A stretch of DNA of 64,000 nucleotides from Chryseobacterium oranimense (GTDB lineage Bacteria; Bacteroidota; Bacteroidia; Flavobacteriales; Weeksellaceae), in assembly GCF_025244725.1 (NCBI RefSeq), contig NZ_CP104203.1:496001-560000 (forward strand), written 5' to 3'. This document shows, one piece after another, positions 25,005 to 33,915 of this stretch (positions within the stretch are counted from its first letter, which is position 1; every line of letters begins with the position of its first letter). The position numbers and the translations under genes are program-made. A model generated the notes under the pieces. The model did no database searches and had not been told where the DNA came from. It saw only the letters and a program-made list of their open reading frames with translations.

Positions 25005-27266
25005 CTACTTCAATGTAAACTTCACCTTCGTCTTAATAGCATCAGAAGAATTACCGATCTGTGCTTCAAAATCTCCGGGTTCAGCTACCCAGTCATGCTT
25101 GTCAGCATCAAAATAGCTCAACGCTGTTTTATCAATGGTAAAGGTTATTTCTTTCTGCTCTCCGGGATTTAAAAATACTTTTTCAAACCCTTTCAGTTCT
25201 TTTGCGGGGCGTGGTACGGAAGCTTTCATATCACTGATGTAAAGCTGGGCAACTTCAGCACCTGCTTTATTTCCGGTATTTTTTACACTTACGGTAAAAG
25301 TGATCTTGTCATCCTGAGACATCACGCTTTTATCTGCCGTTGCTTTTTCGAATTCAAATGTAGTATAGCTCAGTCCATGTCCGAAACTGAATAAAGGTTT
25401 TATCTTCTTCGTGTCATGCCAGCGGTATCCTATAAAAATACTTTCATTGTACGTAATATTGATTGGGTTCTTCTGGTCTTTACCTTTTCCGGCAGCTAAT
25501 TCATCTTTCTGTCCGGGATATTCTCCCAATTGATGCGCTGAATTATCTTCGAGTTTCACAGGGAATGTAAACGGAAGCTTTCCGGAAGGGTTTGAGTCAC
25601 CTGCCAAAACGGAAGCGATAGAATTACCGGCTTCAGATCCAAGATACCAGGATTGAAGTACAGAAGGAACCTCTTTAATCCATGGCATGGCTACTGCATT
25701 TCCGGAAACCAGAATTACTGCAAAGTTTTTATTTGCTTTTGCCAATGCCGAAATCACATGGTCCTGGTTGTAAGGAAGTCCGTAGCTTTTTCTGTCGTTA
25801 CCTTCGCTGTCCTGGAAGTCAGATTTATTCAGCCCTCCTACGAAAATCACATAATCAGATTTTTTTGCCAGCTCTACAGCTTCGTTGAGCAATTCTTCTG
25901 CAGAACGATCATCTTTAAGGTTCTGACCGGATTTTACGCCATTGTATTCTCCGCCGATATCGCCTACATAACCTCTTGCGTACTGTACATCGGCCTGCTT
26001 ACCAAACCTGCTTTTGATTCCGTCCAGTGGAAGGGTTTCATATTTTACTTTTAGCGATGAAGAACCTCCGCCGACGGTCATGACCTTAATGGCATTTTCG
26101 CCGATAACGGCAATTTTTTTAGCTTTATTAATATCAATGGGAAGTACGTTTCCTTGATTTTTCAGTAGTACAATACCTTCTTCCCCGATTTCTTTGGCTA
26201 TAGCCTTATGTTCCTCAGAAGCAATATTCCCGAAAGGTTTGTTTCTGTTCATCGTGGTTTTATAAGCCAGGCGTAGAAGTCTTGTTACCTTGTCGTCAAG
26301 TTCTTTAGTTCCAACTTTTCCGTCTTTAATAAGGTCTAAGTAAGGTTTTGCCAGATAATAATTATCGTAAGCATTTTTAGTTCCTTTAGAAAGTCCGTTC
26401 GTCCAGCTGCCGAATTCAAGGTCGAGTCCATTGTGGATGGCCTGCTCTGTATTGTTGACTGCTCCCCAGTCAGATACCACAACACCTTTATAGCCCCATT
26501 CCTTTTTCAGAATGTCATTTAAAAGATATTGATTCTGGCTGGCATATTGGTTTTTGTACATATCATAAGCCCCCATGATCGTCCACGAATCACCTTCGGT
26601 TACTGCTGCTTTGAAAGGCGGAAGATAGATTTCGTAAAGCGCTCTGTCGTCTACATTAACGTTACTGGTATGGCGGAACATTTCCTGGTTGTTTAAAGCA
26701 AAATGCTTCACGGAAGTAGCCACCCCGTTAGATTGAACTCCTTTAATATAAGGAACCACCATTTTTGAAGTTAAATACGGGTCTTCCCCCATGTATTCAA
26801 AGTTTCTTCCGTTCAGGGGAGTTCTGTAAATATTAACGCCGGGTCCCAGTAGGATGTCTTTTTTTCTGTAGCGGGCTTCTTCACCAAGAGCTTTTCCGTA
26901 ATTCCATGACATTTTCTTGTTCCATGTTGCAGAAAGTGCTGTAAGGGCAGGGTAGGCTATGATCGAGTCATTGGTCCATCCGGCCTGGTCCCATTCGTCC
27001 CACATCACTTCAGGCCGTACCCCGTGAGGACCGTCTGTTGTCCAGAATTCAGGAATTCCCAGTCTTGGAACACCGGGTGAGCTGAACTTGGACTGTGCAT
27101 GCAGCATAGCTACTTTTTCTTCAAGCGTCATTCTTGAAAGAGCGTCCTGAATACGCTGCTCCACAGGTTTTGATTCATCTAAATAGACGGGTTGAGTTTG
27201 AGTCTGAGCCATATATGAAGCAGAAATAAGAGTGAATAAACTTACAATGGCGGTTTTCTTGAACAT
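25005..27266 (-). CDS. bglX: Glycoside hydrolase family 3, periplasmic beta-glucosidase
   Basis: 753 residues from the ATG at 27266 (MFKKTAIVSLFTLISASYMAQ, a signal peptide); a frame extension of 9 codons upstream lacks support. The order is GH3 N-terminal TIM barrel (about 45-350; nucleophile Asp in GYKGVVVSDWGAV), GH3 C-terminal alpha/beta sandwich (about 385-620; GGGSSSLKV, GNAVAMPWI) and a fibronectin III-like end (about 660-745). This is the BglX layout: hydrolysis of beta-glucosides or beta-xylosides from the non-reducing end in the periplasm. No SusCD pair is adjacent, so it is an isolated enzyme gene. Confidence 0.9.
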   Translation of the reverse strand: MFKKTAIVSLFTLISASYMAQTQTQPVYLDESKPVEQRIQDALSRMTLEEKVAMLHAQSKFSSPGVPRLGIPEFWTTDGPHGVRPEVMWDEWDQAGWTNDSIIAYPALTALSATWNKKMSWNYGKALGEEARYRKKDILLGPGVNIYRTPLNGRNFEYMGEDPYLTSKMVVPYIKGVQSNGVATSVKHFALNNQEMFRHTSNVNVDDRALYEIYLPPFKAAVTEGDSWTIMGAYDMYKNQYASQNQYLLNDILKKEWGYKGVVVSDWGAVNNTEQAIHNGLDLEFGSWTNGLSKGTKNAYDNYYLAKPYLDLIKDGKVGTKELDDKVTRLLRLAYKTTMNRNKPFGNIASEEHKAIAKEIGEEGIVLLKNQGNVLPIDINKAKKIAVIGENAIKVMTVGGGSSSLKVKYETLPLDGIKSRFGKQADVQYARGYVGDIGGEYNGVKSGQNLKDDRSAEELLNEAVELAKKSDYVIFVGGLNKSDFQDSEGNDRKSYGLPYNQDHVISALAKANKNFAVILVSGNAVAMPWIKEVPSVLQSWYLGSEAGNSIASVLAGDSNPSGKLPFTFPVKLEDNSAHQLGEYPGQKDELAAGKGKDQKNPINITYNESIFIGYRWHDTKKIKPLFSFGHGLSYTTFEFEKATADKSVMSQDDKITFTVSVKNTGNKAGAEVAQLYISDMKASVPRPAKELKGFEKVFLNPGEQKEITFTIDKTALSYFDADKHDWVAEPGDFEAQIGNSSDAIKTKVKFTLK

Positions 27267-27612
27267 AAAATGCCTTTTATTGATTAACAACAAAAGTAAG
27301 TAAAATTTTTATTATCTCAAATTGAGAAAATAAAATTAAGCCAATTAATTTTAAGTTTAAGAAGTTTGAGTGTTGGAGAGTTTTAGGGTTGCGGGGTATG
27401 GGTTTCGTGTTCCGGGGTTTGAGTTTTGTGTTCTGATATTGAAGGTTGGCCTTTCGAGGGTGTGGTTGATAATTCCATAAATATTGAGTGAAGGACAAAT
27501 ATCTGGTGGCTGAGGCACTCGAAGCCACCAGTTTTTAGCTAAGCTCTTCCTGCCGCGACGTACAACCTGTACCCCGCACCACGAAACTCAACCCCCGCTC
27601 CCAGCATCCGCA
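27267..27612. other. 346-bp intergenic region with repeat-derived sequence
   Basis: No gene is seen. Bases about 27370-27450 and 27545-27600 are runs of GGGTT/GTGTTC and the reverse sense CCCGCACC/AACCCC, the kind of degenerate intergenic repeat also met near 45220-45260. A 9-bp hairpin (27503-27531) described separately lies between them. The region must hold the bglX promoter and the metQ downstream end. Confidence 0.5.
27503..27531. repeat. Intergenic hairpin repeat, copy 1
   Basis: CTGGTGGCT (27503-27511) and AGCCACCAG (27523-27531) form a perfect 9-bp stem around GAGGCACTCGA, followed by TTTTT on the plus strand. The same 25-base core occurs at 28452-28476 with one base changed, so it is a dispersed repeat. 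Here it lies downstream of metQ and could act as a terminator or mRNA end-stabiliser. Confidence 0.8.
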
Positions 27613-28431
27613 TCATTCATGATCTGCCCATCCCTTCACTGCACCGCCTTTAAAAATTTCTTCTGCTTTTTTAACCACGGCCTCTGACTGATATGCTTTT
27701 ACAAAGTTTTTAACTTTTGCAGAATTCTTATTGTCATGGGTGGCAACAATTACATTCACATATGGTGAATCTTTATCTTCACTGAAAACGCCCTGTTTTT
27801 CTGCATCTAACCCAGCCTGTGAAGCGAAATTATTATTGATGATGGCAATAACCACTTCTTTGTCATCCAGTACTCTTGGCAGCTGTGGGGCTTCAATTTC
27901 CAGGATTTTCAACTGTTTTGGATTTTCCGTAATGTCGGTAACTTTAGGTAGTAATCCGACACCTTCCTTTAATTTTAACAGTCCGTTTTTCTGAAGAAGA
28001 AGTAATGACCGGCCTTCATTTGTAGGATCATTGGGAATGACGATCGTGCTTCCGTTCTGCAACTGGCTAATATTTCTGATCTTTTTTGAATAAGCCACAA
28101 TAGGATATACAAAAGTATTCCCGACTACGGCCAGTTTGTATCCTCTCTGTCTCGATTGTTCATTCAAATAGGGAACATGCTGGAAGGCATTAGCTTCGAT
28201 ATCTCCGTTGTTTAAAGCTTCATTCGGAACTACATAATCATTGAACGGAATAAGCTCCACGTCAAGATTATATTTTTCTTTAGCCACTTTTTTTGCTGCT
28301 ACGGCAATTTCCATTTCCGGGCCGTAAGTAATTCCTACTACAATATGATTCGGATCATCTTTTTTCCCTGAACATGAATTGAATATAAAGAGTCCGGCTG
28401 CTAAAAGACCTATAATGTTTATCTTTTTCAT
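27613..28431 (-). CDS. metQ: Methionine ABC transporter substrate-binding lipoprotein MetQ
   Basis: 272-residue NlpA/MetQ family lipoprotein that binds methionine outside the inner membrane. Lipobox: LLAAGLFIFNSCSGKK (Cys at about 20). Family blocks follow: IVVGITYGPEMEIAVAAKKVAKEKYNLDVELIPFNDYVVPNEAL is cut into the usual beta-strand and PNEALNNGDIEANAFQHVPYL; later IVIPNDPTNEGRSLLLLQKNGL. It is the last gene of the metNIQ operon, 55 bases after metI, with a hairpin repeat in that gap which may let MetQ be made at a different level from MetNI. Confidence 0.92.
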   Translation of the reverse strand: MKKINIIGLLAAGLFIFNSCSGKKDDPNHIVVGITYGPEMEIAVAAKKVAKEKYNLDVELIPFNDYVVPNEALNNGDIEANAFQHVPYLNEQSRQRGYKLAVVGNTFVYPIVAYSKKIRNISQLQNGSTIVIPNDPTNEGRSLLLLQKNGLLKLKEGVGLLPKVTDITENPKQLKILEIEAPQLPRVLDDKEVVIAIINNNFASQAGLDAEKQGVFSEDKDSPYVNVIVATHDNKNSAKVKNFVKAYQSEAVVKKAEEIFKGGAVKGWADHE

Positions 28432-28451
28432 TAGATTTTTTTTGTTAAAGA

Positions 28452-28476
28452 GGTGGCTGAGGTACTCGAAGCCACC
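28452..28476. repeat. Intergenic hairpin repeat, copy 2, between metI and metQ
   Basis: GGTGGCT (28452-28458) pairs with AGCCACC (28470-28476) around GAGGTACTCGA; the core is identical to the copy at 27505-27529 except for one loop base. Its site in the metI-metQ gap is where a 3'-stabilising hairpin would alter the ratio of the two proteins. Confidence 0.8.
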
Positions 28477-28486
28477 GTTATTGTAT

Positions 28487-29143
28487 TTACCTGTGGTCGA
28501 ATTTCTTTGCTAATCTGTCTCCTGCAAACTGTATGATGAAAACCAATACAACAAGCAGTACCAGAACTACATTCATAATCACAGCATCATAGCCGATATA
28601 CCCATACTGATAGCCGATCTGTCCTAAACCGCCTGCGCCCAATGCACCTCCCATTGCGGAATAACCTACTAATGTGATTAAGGTAATCGCTGCGTTGTTT
28701 ATCAGGGAAGGAAGTGCTTCCGGAAGCAATACTTTTTGAATGATCTGTAAAGGTGATGCACCCAAAGCTCTTGCGGTTTCTATCAAACCATGCGGAACCT
28801 CGAGAAGACTGTTTTCCACCAACCTGGCAATAAATGGAGCTGCTCCTACACTCAGCGGAACAAGGGCTGCATTCATTCCAATTGAAGTTCCAATAATTAC
28901 CCTTGTAAATGGAATCATCCAAACAATCAAAATAATAAAAGGAATAGAGCGGAAAATATTAACCAGAATAGAGGTTACTCTATAGTAAGCTGTATTTTCC
29001 AGCAACTGGCCTTTCCTTGTTAAAAACAGTAGAATTCCGACCGGAAGTCCTAAAACAAATCCAAAAAATCCTGAAACAAACGTCATATAAACCGTTTCCC
29101 AAAGCCCCTTTCCCAATAGAGAAATTACCGAATCACTAAGCAT
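28487..29143 (-). CDS. metI: Methionine ABC transporter permease MetI
   Basis: 218-residue inner-membrane permease with about five TM segments, the usual MetI size. The conserved coupling loop LIETARALGASPLQIIQKVLLPEALP (EAA motif) is at about residues 115-140, and AMGGALGAGGLGQIGYQYGY follows at about 160-180. Its start overlaps the metN stop by 8 bases, indicating translational coupling. With MetN and MetQ it imports methionine. Confidence 0.93.
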   Translation of the reverse strand: MLSDSVISLLGKGLWETVYMTFVSGFFGFVLGLPVGILLFLTRKGQLLENTAYYRVTSILVNIFRSIPFIILIVWMIPFTRVIIGTSIGMNAALVPLSVGAAPFIARLVENSLLEVPHGLIETARALGASPLQIIQKVLLPEALPSLINNAAITLITLVGYSAMGGALGAGGLGQIGYQYGYIGYDAVIMNVVLVLLVVLVFIIQFAGDRLAKKFDHR

Positions 29144-30164
29144 ATCCTTTTACTGTATTTTGAATTTTATTCTGGTTAAAATAATAGATCGCTTTCTGGT
29201 TGTCTTCGGTTTCTCCCTGTAGCTGAAGCAGTAGTTTTCCGAAATTGGAATCACCAAGGTATTCTACATCAGCTTTCAGGAGTTTGTAAGGTATTTTATA
29301 TTGGTCGTAAAGGGTTGACAGAAGTTTTTCAACACTGATATTTTCGTTAAGTTCTATTTCCACCAGCGGAAATAAACCGTCTTGCGGTTCTTTCTGCAGT
29401 TTTTTATTAAGTTCCTGAGGTATGGTCATGATATCTGAATTTATAAATTGTCGGATCACCGGATTTTCCCTGTCCGAAATAATCTCGCTTAATGTTCCTT
29501 TTGCTAATAATTTTCCTTTGTCGATCACCGCAACATGATTGCATACAGCTTTGATAACTTCCATTTCGTGGGTAATCAGCAGGATGGTGATGCCAAGTCT
29601 TTGATTAATATCTCTTAAAAGCTGCAGGATCGACTGTGTGGTCGCCGGATCCAGTGCGCTGGTCGCTTCATCACAAAGAAGGAGATAGGGGTCATTGGCC
29701 AGAGCCCTTGCAATGGCAACTCTTTGTTTCTGCCCTCCGGAAAGGCTCTTAGGATAATCATTGGCCTTGCTTTCCAGTCCTACAATCTTCAGCAGTTCAT
29801 TTACTTTTTTATTGATCTCATCTTTACTTACATGGTCAAGCTCTAAGGAAAGAGCTACATTGTCAAAAACCGTTCTTGATGAAAGCAGGTTAAAATGCTG
29901 GAAGATCATCCCGATTTTTTTTCGTTCACCTGCAAGCTGTTTAGGGCTTAGCTTAGTGAAATCCTTTCCGTTGATAATGATCTGGCCTTCGTCAGGTCTT
30001 TCCAGAAGGTTTACGGTACGGATCAGAGTACTTTTTCCTGCGCCGGAAAACCCTATGATCCCTACGATATCTCCCTTTTCAATGCTCAGGCTTACCTGAT
30101 CCAGTGCTTTGAAAGACTGCTTTTTTTGATGAAATGTTTTTGAAATGTTCTTAATTTCTATCAT
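29136..30164 (-). CDS. metN: Methionine ABC transporter ATP-binding protein MetN
   Basis: 342-residue ATPase. Walker A is GFSGAGKST, the signature LSGGQKQRVAIARAL, Walker B LLLCDEATSALDP, and the switch histidine lies in LITHEM. The C-terminal 75 residues (about 268-342) form an ACT-like NIL domain (LVEIELNENISVEKLLSTLYDQYKIPYKLLKADVEYLG cut here into its start and end), which in MetN binds methionine and slows uptake when the cell is replete. It starts 23 bases after the EamA transporter stop, so it is in the operon behind the Met leader. Confidence 0.93.
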   Translation of the reverse strand: MIEIKNISKTFHQKKQSFKALDQVSLSIEKGDIVGIIGFSGAGKSTLIRTVNLLERPDEGQIIINGKDFTKLSPKQLAGERKKIGMIFQHFNLLSSRTVFDNVALSLELDHVSKDEINKKVNELLKIVGLESKANDYPKSLSGGQKQRVAIARALANDPYLLLCDEATSALDPATTQSILQLLRDINQRLGITILLITHEMEVIKAVCNHVAVIDKGKLLAKGTLSEIISDRENPVIRQFINSDIMTIPQELNKKLQKEPQDGLFPLVEIELNENISVEKLLSTLYDQYKIPYKLLKADVEYLGDSNFGKLLLQLQGETEDNQKAIYYFNQNKIQNTVKGYA

Positions 30165-30187
30165 TTTTTTAATGTATAGTTTTAATT

Positions 30188-31183
30188 TTAAATAGGCTGA
30201 TACGGTCTCACGGTCTTATTGAAGAACCTTTTCACTCTCCTGATCTTTACTTTTGAGCGCTTCGAAAGCCTGAAGTATTTGGTCGTATTGGTAAGAAGTA
30301 CTCCCAACAATATCACAGATAGGCCGTACAGCTGGCTTCCGTTAATGGTTTGCCCGGCTACGATCCAGCCTGCGAATACAGTAACGATCGGGTTAATATA
30401 AGTATGGGTACTTACCAGTGCTGCCGGCTTTACAGATAGGAGCCATATGTAAGATAAATAAGCGACTATCGATCCGAAAAATACAAGGAACAGTACTCCT
30501 GCCCATGCCGATACAGGAACATTGGAGAATGAAAAATCGTGCCATTCTCTTCTGAATGAGGCAATAATAAAGGAAGCAGCTCCGGCAATGATAAGCTGCT
30601 GGGCAATATTCATAAACGTGGACTGTGAGGCCGGGTTTTTCTTTGAATATAAAGATCCCAGAACCCATGCCACAGAACTTAATGCCAGTACAATAAATGC
30701 GGAGATCCGCAGTTTTCCGTCAGCTGCTGTATGATGTGCACTGGAAACGCTTCCATTCAGAAATAGTACTAAGCCTGCAAATCCTATAATCAATCCGATT
30801 GGAATGAATTTATCGGAGAAATAGTATTTCCAGTTTTTCTTATCAATTGCAATGAACCAAAAAGGACCTGTTGCAATGGCGATTGCTGCTTCAGAAGCAG
30901 ATACATACTGTTCGCCCCAGGCTACAAGACCCGTTCCTCCGGTAAGAATCAGTATTCCGGTAATCCCGTTTTTTTTCCAGTTGGTTAAAGAATTTGCTTT
31001 TTCACCTTTAGCAACCAACCACCCCAGCATTAGCAGTCCTGCAGCTAAAAACCGGAATCCGGAAAGGATAAAAGGAGGAAATCCTTTAAGACCGAAAGAA
31101 ATGGCGAGGAATGTAATTCCCCAAATCACATAAATATTGATAAATGCGAGCGGCACCAGCCAGCTGTTTTTAAGAGTGCTCAT
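30188..31183 (-). CDS. EamA/DMT family transporter, first gene of the met operon
   Basis: 331-residue inner-membrane protein with ten hydrophobic segments in two EamA repeats (about 8-140 and 160-300), typical of DMT transporters. Recognisable strings are WGITFLAISFGLKGFPPFILSGFR-like near residue 20 (here split over the first two TMs), SEAAIAIATGPFW (about 97) and PAALVSTHTYINPIVTVFAGW (about 250-270). The Lys/Arg-rich C-terminal tail is cytosolic. It sits between the leader peptide/terminator and metN, 23 bases upstream of metN. Its place there suggests a substrate linked to methionine or cysteine metabolism, but DMT proteins transport many metabolites in either direction. Confidence 0.85.
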   Translation of the reverse strand: MSTLKNSWLVPLAFINIYVIWGITFLAISFGLKGFPPFILSGFRFLAAGLLMLGWLVAKGEKANSLTNWKKNGITGILILTGGTGLVAWGEQYVSASEAAIAIATGPFWFIAIDKKNWKYYFSDKFIPIGLIIGFAGLVLFLNGSVSSAHHTAADGKLRISAFIVLALSSVAWVLGSLYSKKNPASQSTFMNIAQQLIIAGAASFIIASFRREWHDFSFSNVPVSAWAGVLFLVFFGSIVAYLSYIWLLSVKPAALVSTHTYINPIVTVFAGWIVAGQTINGSQLYGLSVILLGVLLTNTTKYFRLSKRSKVKIRRVKRFFNKTVRPYQPI

Positions 31184-31211
31184 TTGTATGTTTTTGTATA
31201 TTATTTATATT

Positions 31212-31246
31212 AAAATAAAAAGGCCCTACAACGTGGTAAGGCCTTT
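31212..31246 (-). terminator. Attenuator terminator ahead of the EamA-metNIQ operon
   Basis: On the minus strand AAAGGCCTTAC (31246-31236) pairs with GTAGGGCCTTT (31229-31219) in an 11-bp stem with one G-T pair and a 6-base loop, then a T-rich run. It lies between the stop of the 32-codon leader (31272) and the EamA start (31183), so it controls entry into the operon. An alternative pairing of leader bases 31268-31280 (CGTGG and CCTT, minus strand) with the terminator 5' arm at 31232-31245 (CCACG and AAGG) could act as antiterminator. Confidence 0.8.
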
Positions 31247-31271
31247 AGAATATGGTATATTTAAATCAAGG

Positions 31272-31370
31272 TCAGCCACGGAATTTCTGATGCATAGGCA
31301 TACAGTTGCACATCATCATAGTTTTGATGGCCTGTTTATTTAGGGACTGATGTTTTAATTCCTGTTTCAT
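31272..31370 (-). CDS. Met/Cys-rich leader peptide, 32 aa (probable attenuation leader)
   Basis: A 32-codon frame opens with ATG at 31370, about 20 bases after the expected transcription start, and ends with TGA at 31272. The peptide starts MKQELKHQSLNKQ and contains TMMMCNCMPMH at residues 17-27: five Met and two Cys in nine positions. It has no signal peptide. Its position between a -7 box and a strong terminator, ahead of an EamA transporter and metNIQ, is the layout of a transcription-attenuation leader in which ribosomes stall at Met (or Cys) codons when the amino acid is scarce. An alternative is a small metal-binding peptide. Not a frame found by a length filter; no family name known to me. 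Confidence 0.7.
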   Translation of the reverse strand: MKQELKHQSLNKQAIKTMMMCNCMPMHQKFRG

Positions 31371-31396
31371 TTTATTTCATTTCCTGAATACGGTTG

Positions 31397-31404
31397 CAAA
31401 TATA
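31397..31404 (-). promoter_or_regulatory. -7 promoter box of the leader/EamA/metNIQ operon
   Basis: On the minus strand TATATTTG matches the flavobacterial -7 consensus TAnnTTTG exactly. No clear TTG is seen 17-23 bases upstream. Transcription would begin near 31390, giving a roughly 20-base leader before the small ORF. Confidence 0.6.
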
Positions 31405-31732
31405 GGACATATATTTTTATTAGTCCACTGAAATTATAGACTTTTTAATGTTTTTTGTTTATTTAATTATTAATGTATTGTTTTTCAGGTTCTTGTGTTG
31501 TTTTAAGTTTTGTTAATACATTGATTAGAAATTTAAGGGGCGGATTATTTCTTTTTGTTGGTTCAAATGTTTCGATGATATCAGCAACTAAATTTCACCT
31601 AAAAATATATAATCATTCATTAACCTTTATTCCAGATATTTATCCTGACGAAGCAAACATCAACTCCTAACTAAATTAGCAAAATCCAAAAAAAATCCCG
31701 ACTTTTGTCCCCCTTCAATAATCCCGAAATTC

Positions 31733-33853
31733 ATGAAACTTTGTATTGCCGAAAAGCCAAGTGTTGCCAGAGATATCGCCAAAGTATTAGGTGCTACAAT
31801 GTCTAAGCAGGGCTATATGGAGGGCAACGGATACTGTGTGACCTGGACATTCGGACACCTCTGTACTTTAAAGGAGCCACATGATTACGGTCCTCAGTAC
31901 AAATCCTGGAATCTGTTTTTACTGCCGATCATTCCAAGCAGCTTTGGGATCAAATTAATTCCAAACAAAGGCGTTGAAAACCAGTTCAAAGTGATTGAGA
32001 AATTAGTGGAGGAATGTGACGAGGTCATCAACTGTGGTGATGCCGGGCAGGAAGGAGAGCTGATTCAGCGGTGGGTTTTGCAGAAAGCAAAATGCAATAA
32101 ACCTGTTCAGCGTTTATGGATTTCATCTCTTACCGAAGAAGCCATTAAAGAAGGTTTTGATAACCTGAAACCTGCTGAAGACTATAAAAACCTGTATCTG
32201 GCAGGAAATGCAAGAGCAATCGGCGATTGGCTGCTGGGAATCAATGCTACAAGGTTATTTACCAAAAAGTTTGGTGGAAATAAAGCCGTCCTTTCCATCG
32301 GAAGAGTGCAGACTCCGACTCTGGCGATGCTTGTTCAGCGTCAGAAAGAAATTGATGCTTTTACCACCGAAGAATATTGGGAGCTGAAAACAAAATACCG
32401 TGACGTTATTTTCAACGCGGCGATTGACCGTTTGAAAACCCTAGACCGGGCTGAAAAAGGACTTGAATACCTGAAATTAAATCCTTTTGAGATCGTTTCT
32501 TTCGAAATTAAAGAAGGAAAAGAGAAAAACCCAAGGCTTTTCGATCTTACCGGACTTCAGGTGGAAGCGAATAAAAAATATGGATATTCTGCAGAAAATA
32601 CCTTGAATTATATCCAAAGTCTCTACGAGAAAAAGCATGTGACCTATCCGCGTGTTGATACAACTTATTTATCAGATAGCTTATATCCGAAAATAGCAGG
32701 TATTCTTCAGAAAATGTACCCTTATCAGGATCTGATTGCCCCTTTACTGGAAGCTCCGATTCCAAAATCAAAAGCTGTTTTTGATGATACAAAAGTAACA
32801 GATCACCACGCAATTACTCCAACAGAAGTTCCGCCCTCTCAAAATCTGAGCAGGGAAGAAAAGCTGATCTATGACCTTGTTGCGAAACGTTTTATCTCTG
32901 TTTTTTATCCTGAATGTAAAATCTCAAATACCCTGGTGGAAGGGAAAGTAGGAACCATTCCTTTTAAAACCAGTGGAAGACAGGTTCTGGAACCGGGATG
33001 GAGAGCTGTTTATGCCAAAGAACCGAAAGAGGAAGTAGCTGATAAAGAGAAGGAGAAAGAAGAGGAGCAGACTATTCCTGAATTTAAAGTAGGAGAAAGC
33101 GGTCCTCACGATCCTATGATTCACCAGGGGAAAACCACCCCGCCAAAACCATACACCGAAGCAACCCTGTTGAGAGCGATGGAAACTGCGGGAAAACAGG
33201 TGGAAGACGAGGAACTGCGTGAACTGCTTAAAAATAATGGAATCGGAAGGCCGTCCACCCGTGCCAATATCATTGAAACCCTTTTTAAAAGGAAATATAT
33301 TGAGAAAAAAAGAAAAAATCTCATTGCTACCCAAACCGGCATCCAGTTAATTGATACCATTGAAGACGAACTCTTGAAAAGTCCCGAACTGACCGGAGAA
33401 TGGGAACAAAAGCTGCGAAAAATAGAAAAAGGGGAATATGAAGCCAATCAGTTTAAAGAAGAGCTGATCCAGATGGTTTCCGACCTTACCCGAAAAGTGG
33501 TTGACGGTAAAGGAAAAGTAATCATGCTGCAGGAAGAGGAAAAAGCAGAGGAAAAAAAGAAAAGAGAGCCTGCACAGAAAAAAGAACTTCAGTCCTGGGA
33601 AGAAACAAAGTGCCCGAAATGTAAAGAACATCACCTGATCAAAGGAAAAGCAGCAGTAGGATGTTCAGATTTTAAAAATTGCGGTTTCAAAATTACCTTT
33701 GATATTTTTGGGAAGAAACTTTCTGATAAACAGCTTTTAGACTTGGTTTTAAAGGGAAAAACTTCAAAACTGAAAGGATTTACAGCTCATCCGGGAGAAC
33801 TTACGGAAGGCATTTTGACTTTAAATGATGATTTTCAGGTACAGCTTTCTTAA
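31733..33853 (+). CDS. topB: DNA topoisomerase III (type IA)
   Basis: 706-residue type IA topoisomerase that relaxes and decatenates DNA through a 5'-phosphotyrosine. The toprim domain is at the N-terminus (CIAEKPSVARDIA with E7; CGDAGQEGE at 101-109); SIGRVQTPTLAMLV (188-201) and TYPRVDTTYL (304-313, catalytic Tyr305) are the central signatures; NNGIGRPSTRA lies about residue 500. The C-terminus has an acidic/Lys-rich stretch and one zinc ribbon (CPKCKEH...GCSDFKNCGFK). Length matches chromosomal TopB. Although TopB is also carried by conjugative elements, no such genes are nearby. A single gene with 360 bases of upstream sequence to the met leader start. Confidence 0.93.
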   Translation: MKLCIAEKPSVARDIAKVLGATMSKQGYMEGNGYCVTWTFGHLCTLKEPHDYGPQYKSWNLFLLPIIPSSFGIKLIPNKGVENQFKVIEKLVEECDEVINCGDAGQEGELIQRWVLQKAKCNKPVQRLWISSLTEEAIKEGFDNLKPAEDYKNLYLAGNARAIGDWLLGINATRLFTKKFGGNKAVLSIGRVQTPTLAMLVQRQKEIDAFTTEEYWELKTKYRDVIFNAAIDRLKTLDRAEKGLEYLKLNPFEIVSFEIKEGKEKNPRLFDLTGLQVEANKKYGYSAENTLNYIQSLYEKKHVTYPRVDTTYLSDSLYPKIAGILQKMYPYQDLIAPLLEAPIPKSKAVFDDTKVTDHHAITPTEVPPSQNLSREEKLIYDLVAKRFISVFYPECKISNTLVEGKVGTIPFKTSGRQVLEPGWRAVYAKEPKEEVADKEKEKEEEQTIPEFKVGESGPHDPMIHQGKTTPPKPYTEATLLRAMETAGKQVEDEELRELLKNNGIGRPSTRANIIETLFKRKYIEKKRKNLIATQTGIQLIDTIEDELLKSPELTGEWEQKLRKIEKGEYEANQFKEELIQMVSDLTRKVVDGKGKVIMLQEEEKAEEKKKREPAQKKELQSWEETKCPKCKEHHLIKGKAAVGCSDFKNCGFKITFDIFGKKLSDKQLLDLVLKGKTSKLKGFTAHPGELTEGILTLNDDFQVQLS

Positions 33854-33915
33854 ATATTAAGCTGCCGGAAAGCTTAAGAAAGAGAATGATTTCTTGATAT
33901 TGATAAGATTATGTG

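Noticed and set aside
30165..31404. SAM riboswitch ahead of the met operon
   Set aside because: The leader is under 210 bases and almost filled by the small ORF and terminator; I could not find the conserved multi-helix SAM-binding core.
31733..33853. Integrated conjugative element marked by topB
   Set aside because: No relaxase, tra genes, integrase or att repeats are seen nearby, and base composition is ordinary.
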